In this document: in pieces, positions 36,565-47,014 of the stretch
How positions within the stretch are numbered: the first letter of the stretch is position 1
Layout of the letters: each line of letters starts with the position of its first letter
Source: Punctularia strigosozonata HHB-11173 SS5
Lineage: Eukaryota; Basidiomycota; Agaricomycetes; Corticiales; Punctulariaceae
Assembly: GCF_000264995.1 (NCBI RefSeq)
Contig: NW_006767434.1
Coordinates: 162,580-226,579 of the forward strand
Direction: 5' to 3'
DNA length: 64,000 bases
Notes under the pieces: generated by a model
Database searches by the model: none
Told to the model about the DNA's origin: nothing
What the model saw: the letters and a program-made list of their open reading frames with translations, nothing else
Made by a program: the position numbers and the translations under genes

Positions 36565-37588
36565 CTATATGAAATCCTCTTCAATCGCCCAGCCTGTCTT
36601 CTTTGGCTCCTCCTCGTCATCCTCGATATTGTACAGATTGTCGTACGAGCGCGCCGCCTTCTCCGCTTCGCGTTGGCGCGCAAGCTCGAGATCTGCCTTT
36701 TTCTGCGTAACGAAGGTCGCGCGTCAGGTCAGAACAACGACAAGCAGAAAGGTAAGAGTGATACGCACCTTGGCGGCGGCTGCAGCGCGGCGCACAGCGC
36801 TCTCCGCCTTGAGCCTGTCGACCTTCTCCTGCTCGTGGTCGACTGCTCGCTCGACCTTGGTCTTGTTCAGCCGGTTCACGATCGGATTTTCGCGCTTTGG
36901 AATATGCACTGCAATCGTACGCCATCATATATTTGTCAAAGATTACACCCATGGCGGCGCATGATGAACTTACCTCGTTTGACCTTCTTATCGTTGTGGA
37001 ATGAAACCTGGCCGATCGCCATGTCGCCCGTTTTCTGAGCGCGTGGTCGAGATCAGAAGAGTTAACAGATCAATCCTTGCGAATGAGGTGAGCGTGTCGG
37101 CGCTACAAGGCGGAGAAAGGGCGCACCTTAAGGTTGTCGGCTGGGGTGTAGATGATCACGATGTTGTCTTTCTTGTTGCCTGCATCATCTGGGTCAACAT
37201 CTTATGTTAGAGCATAATCGCGAACAACGTACCTTCAATCGAATTGGCCTTGACGAGTTGCGCACAATCGATGAGCAGCGGCTCGGGGATCGCGTCCCAG
37301 GTCATGCCCTCCGGCATGCGCAGGTAGACGTGCGCGGACGAGAGCTTGTCGACGTGAAACCAAACGTCCTGAGGCCATGCGAACTTGATAAGGTCCTCAT
37401 CTAAGTAGACCAACAGTGTCGTGGTTCATCGTCCGGTGCTGCAGCTGGAGTGTAGCCCCGTACTTTCGTGTTTGTCCTTGCCCATGTAGAGCGTCACCGG
37501 CGGATTGTGTACTGGAAATTATGAGTCGCGACACTCTCGTTCAGATCTCTACGATATGATTACCAGCTGAGGTGAAGAAGAGGACCAT
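36565..37588 (-). CDS. CCDC25: CCDC25-like protein (NFACT-R/DUF814 domain)
   Basis: Seven exons (37588-37564, 37511-37464, 37400-37233, 37188-37127, 37034-36974, 36908-36769, 36702-36565) give 213 residues in phase; human CCDC25 has 208. It opens MVLFFTSA, then [38 protein letters not shown] and [19 protein letters not shown], the NFACT-R domain found in the ribosome-quality-control factor NEMF/Tae2. A long basic/acidic coiled coil follows ([19 protein letters not shown]) and the conserved acidic end [17 protein letters not shown]. The precise role in fungi is not settled; an RNA- or ribosome-linked function is inferred from the domain. It is divergent from RBM25 with 275 bp between the start codons. 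Confidence 0.95.
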
Positions 37589-37863
37589 GTCGAGCCAAGT
37601 ACTGCGAGTGTCGAGGTCAAGGACAAGAAACGAAGGCGGGCGCTTGTACTCTACAGCTTGCCTCTCGCCACCACCACCGCGCTCATCCTTCCGCTCTTCA
37701 AAACTCTGGCTTTCCGATCGTAAACCTGCACGCTCTTCTTTAATTTACCTCTGGGCCGAAACACGACGATTTCTCTGAGCAAGGGAAAGAGGTGCGCCAC
37801 TCCTACTACACGAAAAATTCTGAACCTCACGCATATACGCGTGCAGCAGAGCCGACCTTTAAG
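37589..37863. promoter_or_regulatory. Compact bidirectional promoter region CCDC25/RBM25
   Basis: Only 275 bp separate the two divergent start codons, so both promoters must overlap here. No TATA element was recognised. An in-frame ATG at 37792 could extend RBM25 by 24 residues. Confidence 0.6.
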
Positions 37864-40209
37864 ATGCAGCCGATGCCAAACAGGTTGGGACTTGGAATGC
37901 GCCCCTCTTTCGGCCAGGGTCCCTCAATGCAGGCTCTCGCAGCGCAACAGCAAATGATGCACCACCCCGGCCAGCCGTTCGTACCGCCCCAGGCGCAGCG
38001 GGTCACCAACATGTTCATCGGCTCCATCTCAGCGGGCATCACCGACGCCTTCCTTAATTCGCTCCTCTCTGTGCGTCCCATCATCTACAGAAACGTGGAC
38101 ACGAAGAACGCTCATCCGAAACTCTCTGTGTTTTTCTGTAGGCCTGCGGCCCGATCAAGGCTTTCAAGCGACTCATAACTCCCGCGAACAAGCCGCAAGG
38201 GTTCGGTTTCGCCGAATTTGAAGACCCGGACGGTGCTTTGCGCGCGATGGCCCTTCTAAACGGCGTCGAGCTCCCAGCGCTCGAGGACGGCGCCGCGAAC
38301 AAGAAGTTACTCGTACGTCCCCTTCTCATTACCTCGTGCTCGCGGACACACCCATGCCGGGTTCCGCGTCCTTATAGGTCAAGGCGGATGAGAAGACGAA
38401 GATGTTCCTCGACGCGTACAGCGCGCAAAAGATGCGGACAGATGTGCGTGTCCCCACCCTCGTTCCTTTCCTTAGTTTCTCACCGTTCTCACGTGCTCTT
38501 CTTCTCCCCTCGCACAGGCCGACGAAGCAAAGATAGCGGAGGCCCGTACGCGGATAGCCTCGCTCGTGCAAGAACTGACGCAGTCCTCCTCCTCGGCCGG
38601 TGGTGGTGGCGCAGGCGGTGACGGTGAGCGGTACGTGATCCCGCCGCACCTGCACGACCTGCAGGAGGCGGACCTTCCCGAGACGCAGCGAGGGCTCGTG
38701 ATCTCCGAGATCGCGCAGTTCCGGGAGCGCGCGGCGCGGCGCGAGCGCGAGAAGGTGCGCGAAGTGCGCGACGCGATGCCTGCCCTTGTCTCGGGCGTTG
38801 CGGGCGGGGGTGTGGCGCCGCCGAGTGGACCGAAGCAGCAGCGCGAGTGGGGGCGAGGCGGCGGTGGCTCGGCTGAAGGGCCGGGAAGGGCGGTGGGTGC
38901 GGGCCCGCAGAGCTATGATCGACCGGTCGGGTTCGTAGCTGCGGGTGATGATCGGCAGCCCGGGGGCAAGCCGCAAAAATCGGACGAGGAGCTCGAGGCC
39001 GAGCGGAGGGAGGCACGGCGGAAAGACGAGGAGAACTCGTTCAGGGACGTGCGTACTCTGCTCTCTACTGCTTTCGCCCTTGCTGTTCTATCACTCTTTG
39101 ATGTTCCGTATGCTACATTGACTGAATCGTATCCGTTAGCGAGAACGACGCTACGAACCGCGAGAACGCACCAGGATACAAGGCCTCGAGCGTGCGATCG
39201 CCCGCGTCCGCGCTGTCGAGGAGGCGGAGAAGCGAGATCGCGCCGAAATGCGCGCGCGGCTCGAAGTATGGGACGACGATGAGAGTGATGAGATGTTCTA
39301 CACCGATCGGTAAGCCCGCGCTTGCCCCTTGCGATATCACTTTCCCTTACTCATTTTCGCATAGCTCGCGATGGCGCCACCTACGTGCACGCCGGTTGGC
39401 GACGGAGGAGGCAGCAGACGCCGAGTCACGGGCGTATGAAGAGCGCGAGACGGAGAACCTGCGGCGCGAGTCGGAAGAGTTCCTCGCGCGGCAGATGGAG
39501 GAGATGCAAGCGCTTCAGGAGGAGCAACGCAACGCGGGGATGCTGCTTGACGATGGCGCGCCGGTCAAGCTGAATGTATCCGCCGCGCCCAAGGCAGCCG
39601 AAGCCGCGCGCGCGAAACCGGCGCCGGAGAAGAAGGTCGTCCTTGTGGCCGACGAGGACGAGGAGGATGCGGCGGCCAAGCGGCGCAAGGTCGGGCTCGT
39701 CAAGCTCGACTTCAGCGCAGCAGAAAGCGGGGAGAAGGCGCGCGAGCGACTGGAGAAGATTCGGCTCGGCGTGCCGAGGGACAAGGAGACGCTTCTCAAG
39801 GCCAAGGTGCGGTGGGATGGGCTGTCCGATGTGAGCGACCATTGTCCTCGTCCTTGTTTCTTTCACGCTGAGCGCTGGTATAGATGATGGTCGACCGCAA
39901 ATTCGAGCCGCTCGTGAAGCGTCTTATGGTTAAGTACCTAGGCGAGCTAGAGGACGACGACCTTGTCATGTTCGTGCTAGAGCATTTGAAGGATCACAAA
40001 GGGCCAGCGAAGCTCGTCGAAGGCCTAGAACCGGTGCGGCGTCGTCGTCCGCTCGTTCCAAGCTCGAACCTCTGAACTTTTCCTTCTTATCGTCCTAGGT
40101 GCTGGAGGAAGAAGCATCAGAGCTCGTCATCAACGTCTGGAGGCAGGTAATCTTTGAGAGTATGGCATACGGAGAAGGTCTACCCACCGAGAAAATGATG
40201 GTAGATTGA
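37864..40209 (+). CDS. RBM25: RBM25-like splicing factor (RRM and PWI domains)
   Basis: Eight exons (37864-38070, 38142-38312, 38378-38443, 38518-39048, 39140-39309, 39365-39830, 39884-40033, 40099-40209) give 623 residues in phase. Family role: U1 snRNP-associated regulator of splice-site choice, nuclear. An RRM occupies about residues 47-130 with RNP2 NMFIGSI and RNP1 PQGFGFAEF, preceded by a Gln/Pro/Met-rich leader. The middle is a long charged region rich in Arg/Glu (FRERAARREREKVREVRDA; SRAYEERETENLRRESEEF) as in RBM25. The C-terminal PWI domain starts WDGLSDMMVDRKFEPLVKRL and continues DDDLVMFVLEHLKDHKGPAK and VINVWRQVIFESMAYG. A short WDDDESDEMFYTDR motif precedes the second charged block. 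All junctions are GT-AG. Confidence 0.95.
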
Positions 40210-40576
40210 TTGCATTCCGTGAGTGATCGTAGACGCTATCGTGCTGTACCACGTGTCTCTGTATATCAGGTTGGGCCGACTTGCTATCCAAACTTCGCTC
40301 CTGCCAAGCGCTTGCGCTGTTATCTCTCCCGTGAGTGGCTACACCCCTCCCCGTACCAGTGTGCGTTGGCGGACGTCTGTTGGATGTAGTAGTCTCCTGC
40401 CGCGATCAGCTAGGACGTTGGCTCCCGCCATTTTGCCTCCGAGACGGTGAGCCCGCACTCTTACTTCGTACTGTACTTCTTTGCCCGTCTGTCACGGCAC
40501 GTTGATCTCCGGTGGAACATGTTGTACGTATACACATCATAATACATCGTCGTTGAATATTGCGCACGAGTTACTC
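40210..40576. other. Convergent intergenic, no gene recognised
   Basis: Between the RBM25 stop and the stop of the oxygenase gene. It holds 3' untranslated sequence of both and marks the left edge of the accessory island. Nothing else seen. Confidence 0.55.
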
Positions 40577-42171
40577 TCACGAGACCACTACTCCGGTGGG
40601 TTTCACCCCGTACGTTTCCTCGAACTTGGATTTGATGTAGTCCCCAGCCAAAATCGTGTTGTACTTGGAGGGCCGCTCCTTTGATACGCAGGAGGGCACC
40701 GGTTCCAGCGGAACGTTGTAATCGACGCCGAAAAAGAGTGGGATGGAATACCGCTCGACACCGCTGCGATTGATGGCTCGATGGATTGTCGACTTGAAGA
40801 CATCGTCTTCGATGAAGTTAGCAAACAGTGATGAAATTTAGGACGCCCGCCCACTTGTCCATCGCGCGAGTTGATCACCTAGACTGTCGTATATCCCATT
40901 AGGGGAAAAGACGGGGTAGCTGAAAAAGCGCAGATAATACACACTTGACGACCAAGGTACCCTCGATGGGCGGGGCGTCGATCCACTGGTGCTCTGGGTT
41001 CAGCACTTGTAGCGCTTGAATGCCTGGCTGCTGCCATAGAATGGTGAAGCACTGTGAAGGAGCAGGCGAACACTTAATTATGACGTCAGGTCCACTGTCT
41101 CAGGACGGACCTCCCAACTCATCGAAACCGAGTCAGCGATCCAGCATGTGAGCTGCAAGCCATACGAGTCAACTTACTCTGTGTGGGCACCAATTCCGAT
41201 GACGCGATCATCGACGTCGCCGGTCTGGGGAGGGTAGTGTAACACTTTCATCAGCGCTGCTGAGTTTCGGGTCTGTTATATACTCGTCAAGCATTGCAAC
41301 GCGCAGCTTCGTAAGAGAACACACTTTATCAGAAAAGAAGTCCTTGGGGAGATCCATCGCAATTGCGAGAAGTGGAAACAACAGCTGCCCAAGCCCCACA
41401 GCAGCGTGGCTGACGAGTGCCTAGTAAGCTACGGCATTCGCAATTGACAATCACTTACTAATACGTCAGAAGTGACTCACGAAAGTACGGCACCTCTTCC
41501 TCAGAAGGCCATACGTTCGCGCCGGCCATCGCACCATCATTTTGCCGCTTTTTATCGTCGACTTTGGGTATCAATTCCTCCCATCCGAATTCGAAACCTA
41601 GGATTTATGAGTAAGTAGTGCATTGGGCATTACGCGATAAATAACATACCTTCGTGAAGGTCGCCGCGATTCATCGGATCGTTGTTCGAGGACAAGACGT
41701 TGTGGTATCCTTTGAAGTTCTTACTCTTTGCCATGTCAAGCTGTGTCACGAGGGTTCGTCAACGCCCGCTATCCAGTCTCTCAGCCGCGCAATTATGGCA
41801 TGCCTTCTCTTTCGCCTCGGATGGCAGGGAGAAGAACCTTGACGCGACGCTAAGCGCTTTATCTATGACTTCCTTTGGAATACCATGATTTTTGACTGTA
41901 CACTCGAGTGGGTGTGTCAGCCTCAATCCACGCAGTAAATCTTGATACGTGGTCACCGTAGAAAAATCCAGCAGACACGCATGCTTCGCGGATATGACTC
42001 GCTAGGAGCTTCACCTGGTCAGAATCGGAAGACTTTGCCGCACCAAGATCTCTGTATAAGGTCATGTAACAGGCATTGCGGTACAAGTCAACCATAGGAT
42101 GCTGCTTACATGACGGGGATATGATCGAAGGCCTCGTTGGCTTTATGATTGGCAGCATCGCCGAGCGACAT
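40577..42171 (-). CDS. 2-oxoglutarate/Fe(II)-dependent oxygenase (isopenicillin N synthase-like)
   Basis: Eleven exons fit in phase to 336 residues: 42171-42110, 42051-41957, 41895-41804, 41740-41650, 41597-41494, 41420-41325, 41272-41178, 41094-41085, 41051-40945, 40883-40855, 40806-40577. The N-terminal DIOX_N part has IREACVSAGFFYVKNHGIP. Iron ligands are the HTD motif (IGIGAHTD) and the later His (FKSTIHRAINR); the oxoglutarate-binding Arg is in VERYSIPLFF. CFTILWQQPGIQALQV and LVVNLGDQLARWTND are typical. Such enzymes hydroxylate or desaturate small molecules, and beside two terpene synthases a tailoring role is plausible. Oddities: intron 41803-41741 begins GC; one exon is 10 nt; at 41494-41481 the conserved VPYFR ends at a GTGAGT donor that breaks frame, so I used an upstream donor. 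A slightly defective gene is possible. Confidence 0.78.
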
Positions 42172-42619
42172 GTTGCTCGAGTGTGATCTAAGCACCTTTG
42201 CAGCTGACTTGAAGCATGTCACAATGTGACTGGTTAACGCTGTTCACTTCCGGCCTCTTCAGCGCTCACCTACGAGAACGAGGTCAAGAGATAAGGAGCT
42301 GCTGCGGCTGTGCTGTGGGAAACAGTGCAGGTAGGTACATAGGTAGGTAGATACATTCCCGGCCCTGTCCCAATAGCGGAACAACCGGTTGCCGCACCGC
42401 AGGTCAATAGTGAAACGGTGTGTCGGATTTCTACGCCCACTTGCACCATGAATCACCGTGGCGTGCGCGGCTGTTCCTGTTTAGGGTCCTGGTGACGTTA
42501 ATCTATCTCCCTAACCTACCTACCTCTCCTTGACTCGACGCTTGTGCACCTCACGATGGCACCACCCAAACATTCTAAGGGAAACAGTCTAATTGCAATA
42601 TAGTAAAAACTACAAATTG
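42172..42619. other. Intergenic with TAGG/CCTA repeats
   Basis: About 450 bp containing a TAGG-rich array at 42331-42350 and its inverse CCTA array at 42511-42525. The two are about 160 bp apart and oppositely oriented. It should include the oxygenase promoter. No gene seen. Confidence 0.5.
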
Positions 42620-43812
42620 TTAAGAAGACAAGACCTCGTCACCCGCGGACACAATTTCGCGCAGCCGGTAACGCTCCGCTGTCATATGAAACTCGATGTA
42701 CCCATGACTGAACGCATTGTATGCCTCCAGCGCAGGCGGATGTGACTTCAAGAGGTTCTTGACTCTTCTATGTGCTGAAACTGTCTCGCTTGCTATGCGA
42801 GAGAGAGAATTCGTTTTGGTGGTCTCGTTGACGGCGGCCAAGAGCGAAATGTGATTCAACTCTTCGCCTGCAAGTGCTTCTTTATAGAATGACAGCACAT
42901 CACTGCAAGATATGGCATAGTTAGATCACGAGTTGAAAGATCAAGATATACTCGCTTTCCGCTGTTTAAGTAGGTCATTACATCCGGAATAACTTGGATG
43001 AATGTTGATAGTGGCATCTCTGGTGGGAATATGAACATTGCGAAGGCCTCTGCCGCACCCGAGAGCACACGCGTGAACAGGGGATAATTAACTGCGCCTG
43101 AGCACGTCTGGAAAGGCAAAGAATGTGATCAGTATGAGAATAAGCATTCGCTACAAGTAATCGCTCGCCTGCATGTCCTTTGTATCATGGTCAAGGAGTG
43201 GTCCCGTCACGAAGTTCAGGGTCGATGCAACAATGATGTTCGCTTTAGTTGGACTATATCTCTCAGGTATCTCACGTATGAGCTGAGCGAGACAGTCGAG
43301 GGTTTGATTCTGCTGCTTCTGATTGAGAAGAAGGCGGCTGACAAAGCCCTCCAGATCTTTCGTGTTGTGGACGAAGGAATCATCAAGATAGAGCAGCAAT
43401 ATGGAGTATACCGCCACTAATACTTGAATATCTTCAGGGCAGTGTCGGTAATCGTGCGTGGCCAATGAGAGCCCGGAACGGATATAAGGCTGGACGCCAT
43501 CGCTGCCTGTGATTGGACAACGGCGGCGGACGAGATCTTCATGTGTCAGTTGCTCCACGTTGACATTTGCAATGACTTCGGAGCATAAGGGTGACGTTGT
43601 GCAGCTCCGATAAAAATCGGAGATGATCTTCTTGACTTCATCAAGGTCAGATATCACCTTTCACTTATAATTAGCAACAGCATTATATCTCGATACAACT
43701 GACCTACATTCTGCACAGGTGCAGCCTGAGGGTACATAATCGTCGAATTACCGTCAGAATGATCACTACCCTGACTAAGAGTGACAGATGGTGGAGATGA
43801 GATCGATGCCAT
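42620..43812 (-). CDS. Tri5-type sesquiterpene synthase 1
   Basis: Four exons (43812-43708, 43657-43169, 43107-42956, 42902-42620) give 342 residues in phase. It resembles the trichodiene synthase (TRI5) family, class I cyclases that ionise farnesyl diphosphate with Mg2+. The aspartate-rich site is LLYLDDSFVHN (Asp127-Asp128). The NSE metal-binding triad is NDVLSFYKE (Asn249, Ser253, Glu257), followed by LAGEELNHISL; the C-terminal RY pair is in TAERYRL. Introns 2 and 3 both start with GC (CAG|GCGAGC and AA|GCGAGT). The paralogue at 44984-46140 uses GT at the same two places, and only the GC reading preserves frame and the NSE motif. The product cannot be predicted. A TATA box lies 78 bp upstream. 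Confidence 0.9.
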
Positions 43813-44983
43813 GTTGACTGTTGAGATTGAGGGGTCTGCAGCTAGGGCTTCTAGTTTGGGTGCTTACCACTGGTGATCAGGAGGTTGTGCTTTTATACAA
43901 TTCTCAGTGGTTTGCGGCTCAGCCAACAGGAGCTGTACGGCTATGGGACTCCAATCGTCAGCGGGTCTGCAATAGTCTGTAGTGGTGCCTTATGCAGCGT
44001 TTATGAGGTACACCAGCAGACGGTGGTATGCCCATGGGGATAACACTGAAGTCCCGTCCAGAGATATGAAATACGAGGGCGTCTTTCAATGACGGACATG
44101 AAATCAGGTACCAGACATGCCACTCCGCTCGCATAGAAGACTCTGCGGTATGACGCAGAGCCCGCAATCGGGAAGAGTAGGCGGAGAATGTCTTCAGGGG
44201 GTAGGTTTACTTCCCATCTTCTACCTGTGGGAAAACGTCAGATCATGCCGCAAGTCTGAATATCAGCCTCTCCACATCTGGATAATGCTCCGAAGCTACC
44301 CAGATGTCCTCGAAGTTATGGGGGAATTCTGTCGTAATGTTCCTCGGCACCCGCTAGCTTTTTTTCAATTACTGTGCAAGCGGAAAGGTTGCATAAAAAT
44401 CCTCATGTTCTCGTCACAAAACTACGTCAGTGAAGAAGAGACCGGAGCACAATATGACCGGAAACTGCGTTTTTGGGAGCGCAAGGAGCTTTTCTGAAAT
44501 ATAGGAGTGTTATTCTTGCGGAGATGGCCTACCAATCCTCGTTCACCGGCCTTGTAGCAATAACAACAGATCTAATTCATTCCCGATAGGTAAACTGACC
44601 ATTTAGAGTGACCTGATGACCTGTTATGATACTCTCATGATAGCCGGCGATATCCATGGACCATTGTGCTGTGTTGTATACCTAGGTATGTCGCTAAATA
44701 GGGGGATATTCACGTAATGATGACGTACCACACGGCTCTGGAGTACTATACAGGCTGTGCTCATGGACACCTTATCACCATTCCGGACAGGACATCGTAA
44801 ACATTGGCTCGATTACTCCTGACACATGGTAAGTAGACCTCTGGATTAGAAAGGTGCAGGTTATGCCTTGAAAGCTATATATTGAGAAAGCCTAACAAAC
44901 AGAGCGCAATACGTTCGGGGACTAATGATAACCGGCACAATATACACGGCATTGTGACAGTCTACACGCCGCCAATTGAGGTC
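43813..44983. other. Intergenic between the two terpene synthases
   Basis: About 1.2 kb with the TATA box of synthase 1 near its left end. A 126-codon plus frame at 44117-44497 has no recognisable motif. No splice-supported gene. Confidence 0.45.
43890..43897 (-). promoter_or_regulatory. TATA box of terpene synthase 1
   Basis: TATAAAAG on the minus strand, 78 bp before the start codon. The paralogue has the same octamer at 77 bp. Confidence 0.6.
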
Positions 44984-46140
44984 TCAGAAAATGATATCCC
45001 CGAGTCGGTAACGCTCCGCGGCCAGGTGGTACTCGATATACCCATGAGTGTATGCCCTGTATGCCTCCAAAGCTGGCGGGTAAGATTGGAGGAGATTCTT
45101 GATTCGCAAGTGAGCATCCAGGGTCTCGGATGCCATGCGCGATAACGAATATGTTTTGCTTGTTCCGGTTACGGCGGCCTTCAGTGATATGTGATTTAGT
45201 TCCTCCCCTGCAATTGCCTCCTTATAGTATGAGAGAATATCGCTGTTAAGAGGGATGGTAGGTAAGTTATACTTGAATGAATGACAAAATATGCCACCCA
45301 CTTCCCGTTGTTCAGGAAAATCATGATATCAGGAATAGCTTGGATGATTGTCGGTAGCGGCGTCTCAGGAGGAAATATGAAGAATGCAAATGCTTCAGCT
45401 GCGCCAGATAAAACTCGAGAGAACCAAGGATAATTGACAGCGCCAAAAGAAAGCTAAAAGTATGACGAAATGAATAGTAAGCCGATGTCTGTCAGGATGT
45501 TGCGTACCGGCATGTTCTTCGTGTCAAAATCCAGGAGAAGTGCGGTCGCAAAATTGAGAGTAGACGCGACCATTATGTTGGCTCTTGTAGCCTCGTACCT
45601 TCCGGCTATGTCTCTGATAACCTGCACCAGCGAATCCAAGGTGGGGTTTGTCTGCTTTTGTCCGCATATAAGACGACTATTAAACTCCCGAAGGCCATCG
45701 GTGTCCTTGACGAATGTTTCATCCAGATAAAGGAGATGGGTGGTATACACGGCGACAAATGCTTGGATATCCTCCGAGCAGTGCCCAAAGGCGTGGGTCG
45801 CCAGAGACACGCCAGTGCGAGTATAAGGTAGAACACCATTATTCCCAGTGAGTGGGCAGCCGCGGCGAACTAGGTCGTCGTACGTCAGCTGCTCCACCTT
45901 CGCGTTCGCTATAACGTCCCGAGATAATGGAGACGTCGTGCAGCCTCGACAAAAGGATGCAATGACTTCCCTGACCATATCGATGTCAGGTATCTCCTTT
46001 TGTGTTTTAGTCAGGATGTGAGGACGTGTCGTATCAGTAATGAATCTCACATGTGGAGCACACTCGGGTGGGTTATGGACGATATCTGGCACACATCGAG
46101 TTGTCGGTACAGACGGATTAAGTGGTGAGACGCTGAGCAT
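44984..46140 (-). CDS. Tri5-type sesquiterpene synthase 2
   Basis: Three exons (46140-45508, 45453-45302, 45242-44984) give 347 residues in phase. It is a close paralogue of the neighbouring synthase: CTTSPLSRDVIAN, RRGCPLTGNNGVLPY and IMVASTLNFATALLLDFD align throughout. The NSE triad NDILSYYKE (Asn262, Ser266, Glu270) and RY pair (AAERYRL) are intact. The aspartate-rich motif reads LYLDETF (Asp140-Glu141), where synthase 1 has DD. In class I cyclases Glu can replace the second Asp, but this may change metal binding or product profile. Spacing between the two metal motifs is 122 residues in both proteins. The first intron of synthase 1 is absent and the N-terminal 45 residues differ. Both remaining introns are GT-AG. 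A TATA box lies 77 bp upstream. Confidence 0.9.
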
Positions 46141-46216
46141 GTTTCTCAGTCAAGTAGATGTCGTTCAGCGTAGTAGACAAACAGCTCGTTACTAAATCGC
46201 TCTGAGCGATGTTATG

Positions 46217-46224
46217 CTTTTATA
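46217..46224 (-). promoter_or_regulatory. TATA box of terpene synthase 2
   Basis: TATAAAAG on the minus strand, 77 bp before the start codon at 46140. Confidence 0.6.
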
Positions 46225-47014
46225 GTGTCTGCATCCTGAAACTTATCTACCCTCAAAGTTCACGATGGCACAAACATTGGTTGCGGCACTTCCCAGTGGG
46301 TCTCAGTGCCTTTGTGATTGGACACCCGCACTCACAGAAGCAACGCCTCGCTGCCCATGTTGCGCCCGTCTGGGACTAAAATGTTCTCGGAGCTGACGGT
46401 GCTCCGGTGACCAATTGACAGGCGAAGCAAAGAATGGCTTCATGTCGCTGTATATCAGGCACAATCTCGTCTTTACCATTCTAAGCTATACCAACGTAGA
46501 TCAGGGTGTCCCGGCTCGCAACTAGTGCGAGCCTCTGGGGCCCGGTGGTTCCGGTGTTGGGACGGCCTCGATCGATATTACCTACCTACCTACCAGCGTC
46601 GGCGCTTAATGCGGTAGCGTTGTGAACACAGTTTTCACGCTCGAATTTGCTATCGCCGCTATTGTCTGCATGTACGCATCAGGGATCTGATATGCGGATG
46701 CTTTGGCACAACTGCAATCTCTCACATTCATATCCGCCATACTGTCAATGACATAGCTTCAAAACCGTCCGTTGGCTGTGCACGGTTTGCCTGAAATAGT
46801 AGCGAGCACTCTTCGAAACACAACTCAGCTCACGGGGCGCAATATGGAGCGACCGCGAAGCATGGAGGAACTTGAACGTTGAGTCCGATTGCAAGAATAT
46901 TTTGACTTCGCATGTACATGTGCACTGAAGTGGCATTCAATCGTTGGTGTGGTCAGAACGAGTATATCTGCCATAATCGTAAAACTAGGTGTCACGGTGG
47001 AAGGGAAGTGGAGG
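46225..47014. other. Intergenic with CCTA repeat
   Basis: About 790 bp upstream of synthase 2 and downstream of the zinc-finger gene. It includes a cctacctacctacc array at 46580-46594. No gene recognised. Confidence 0.5.
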
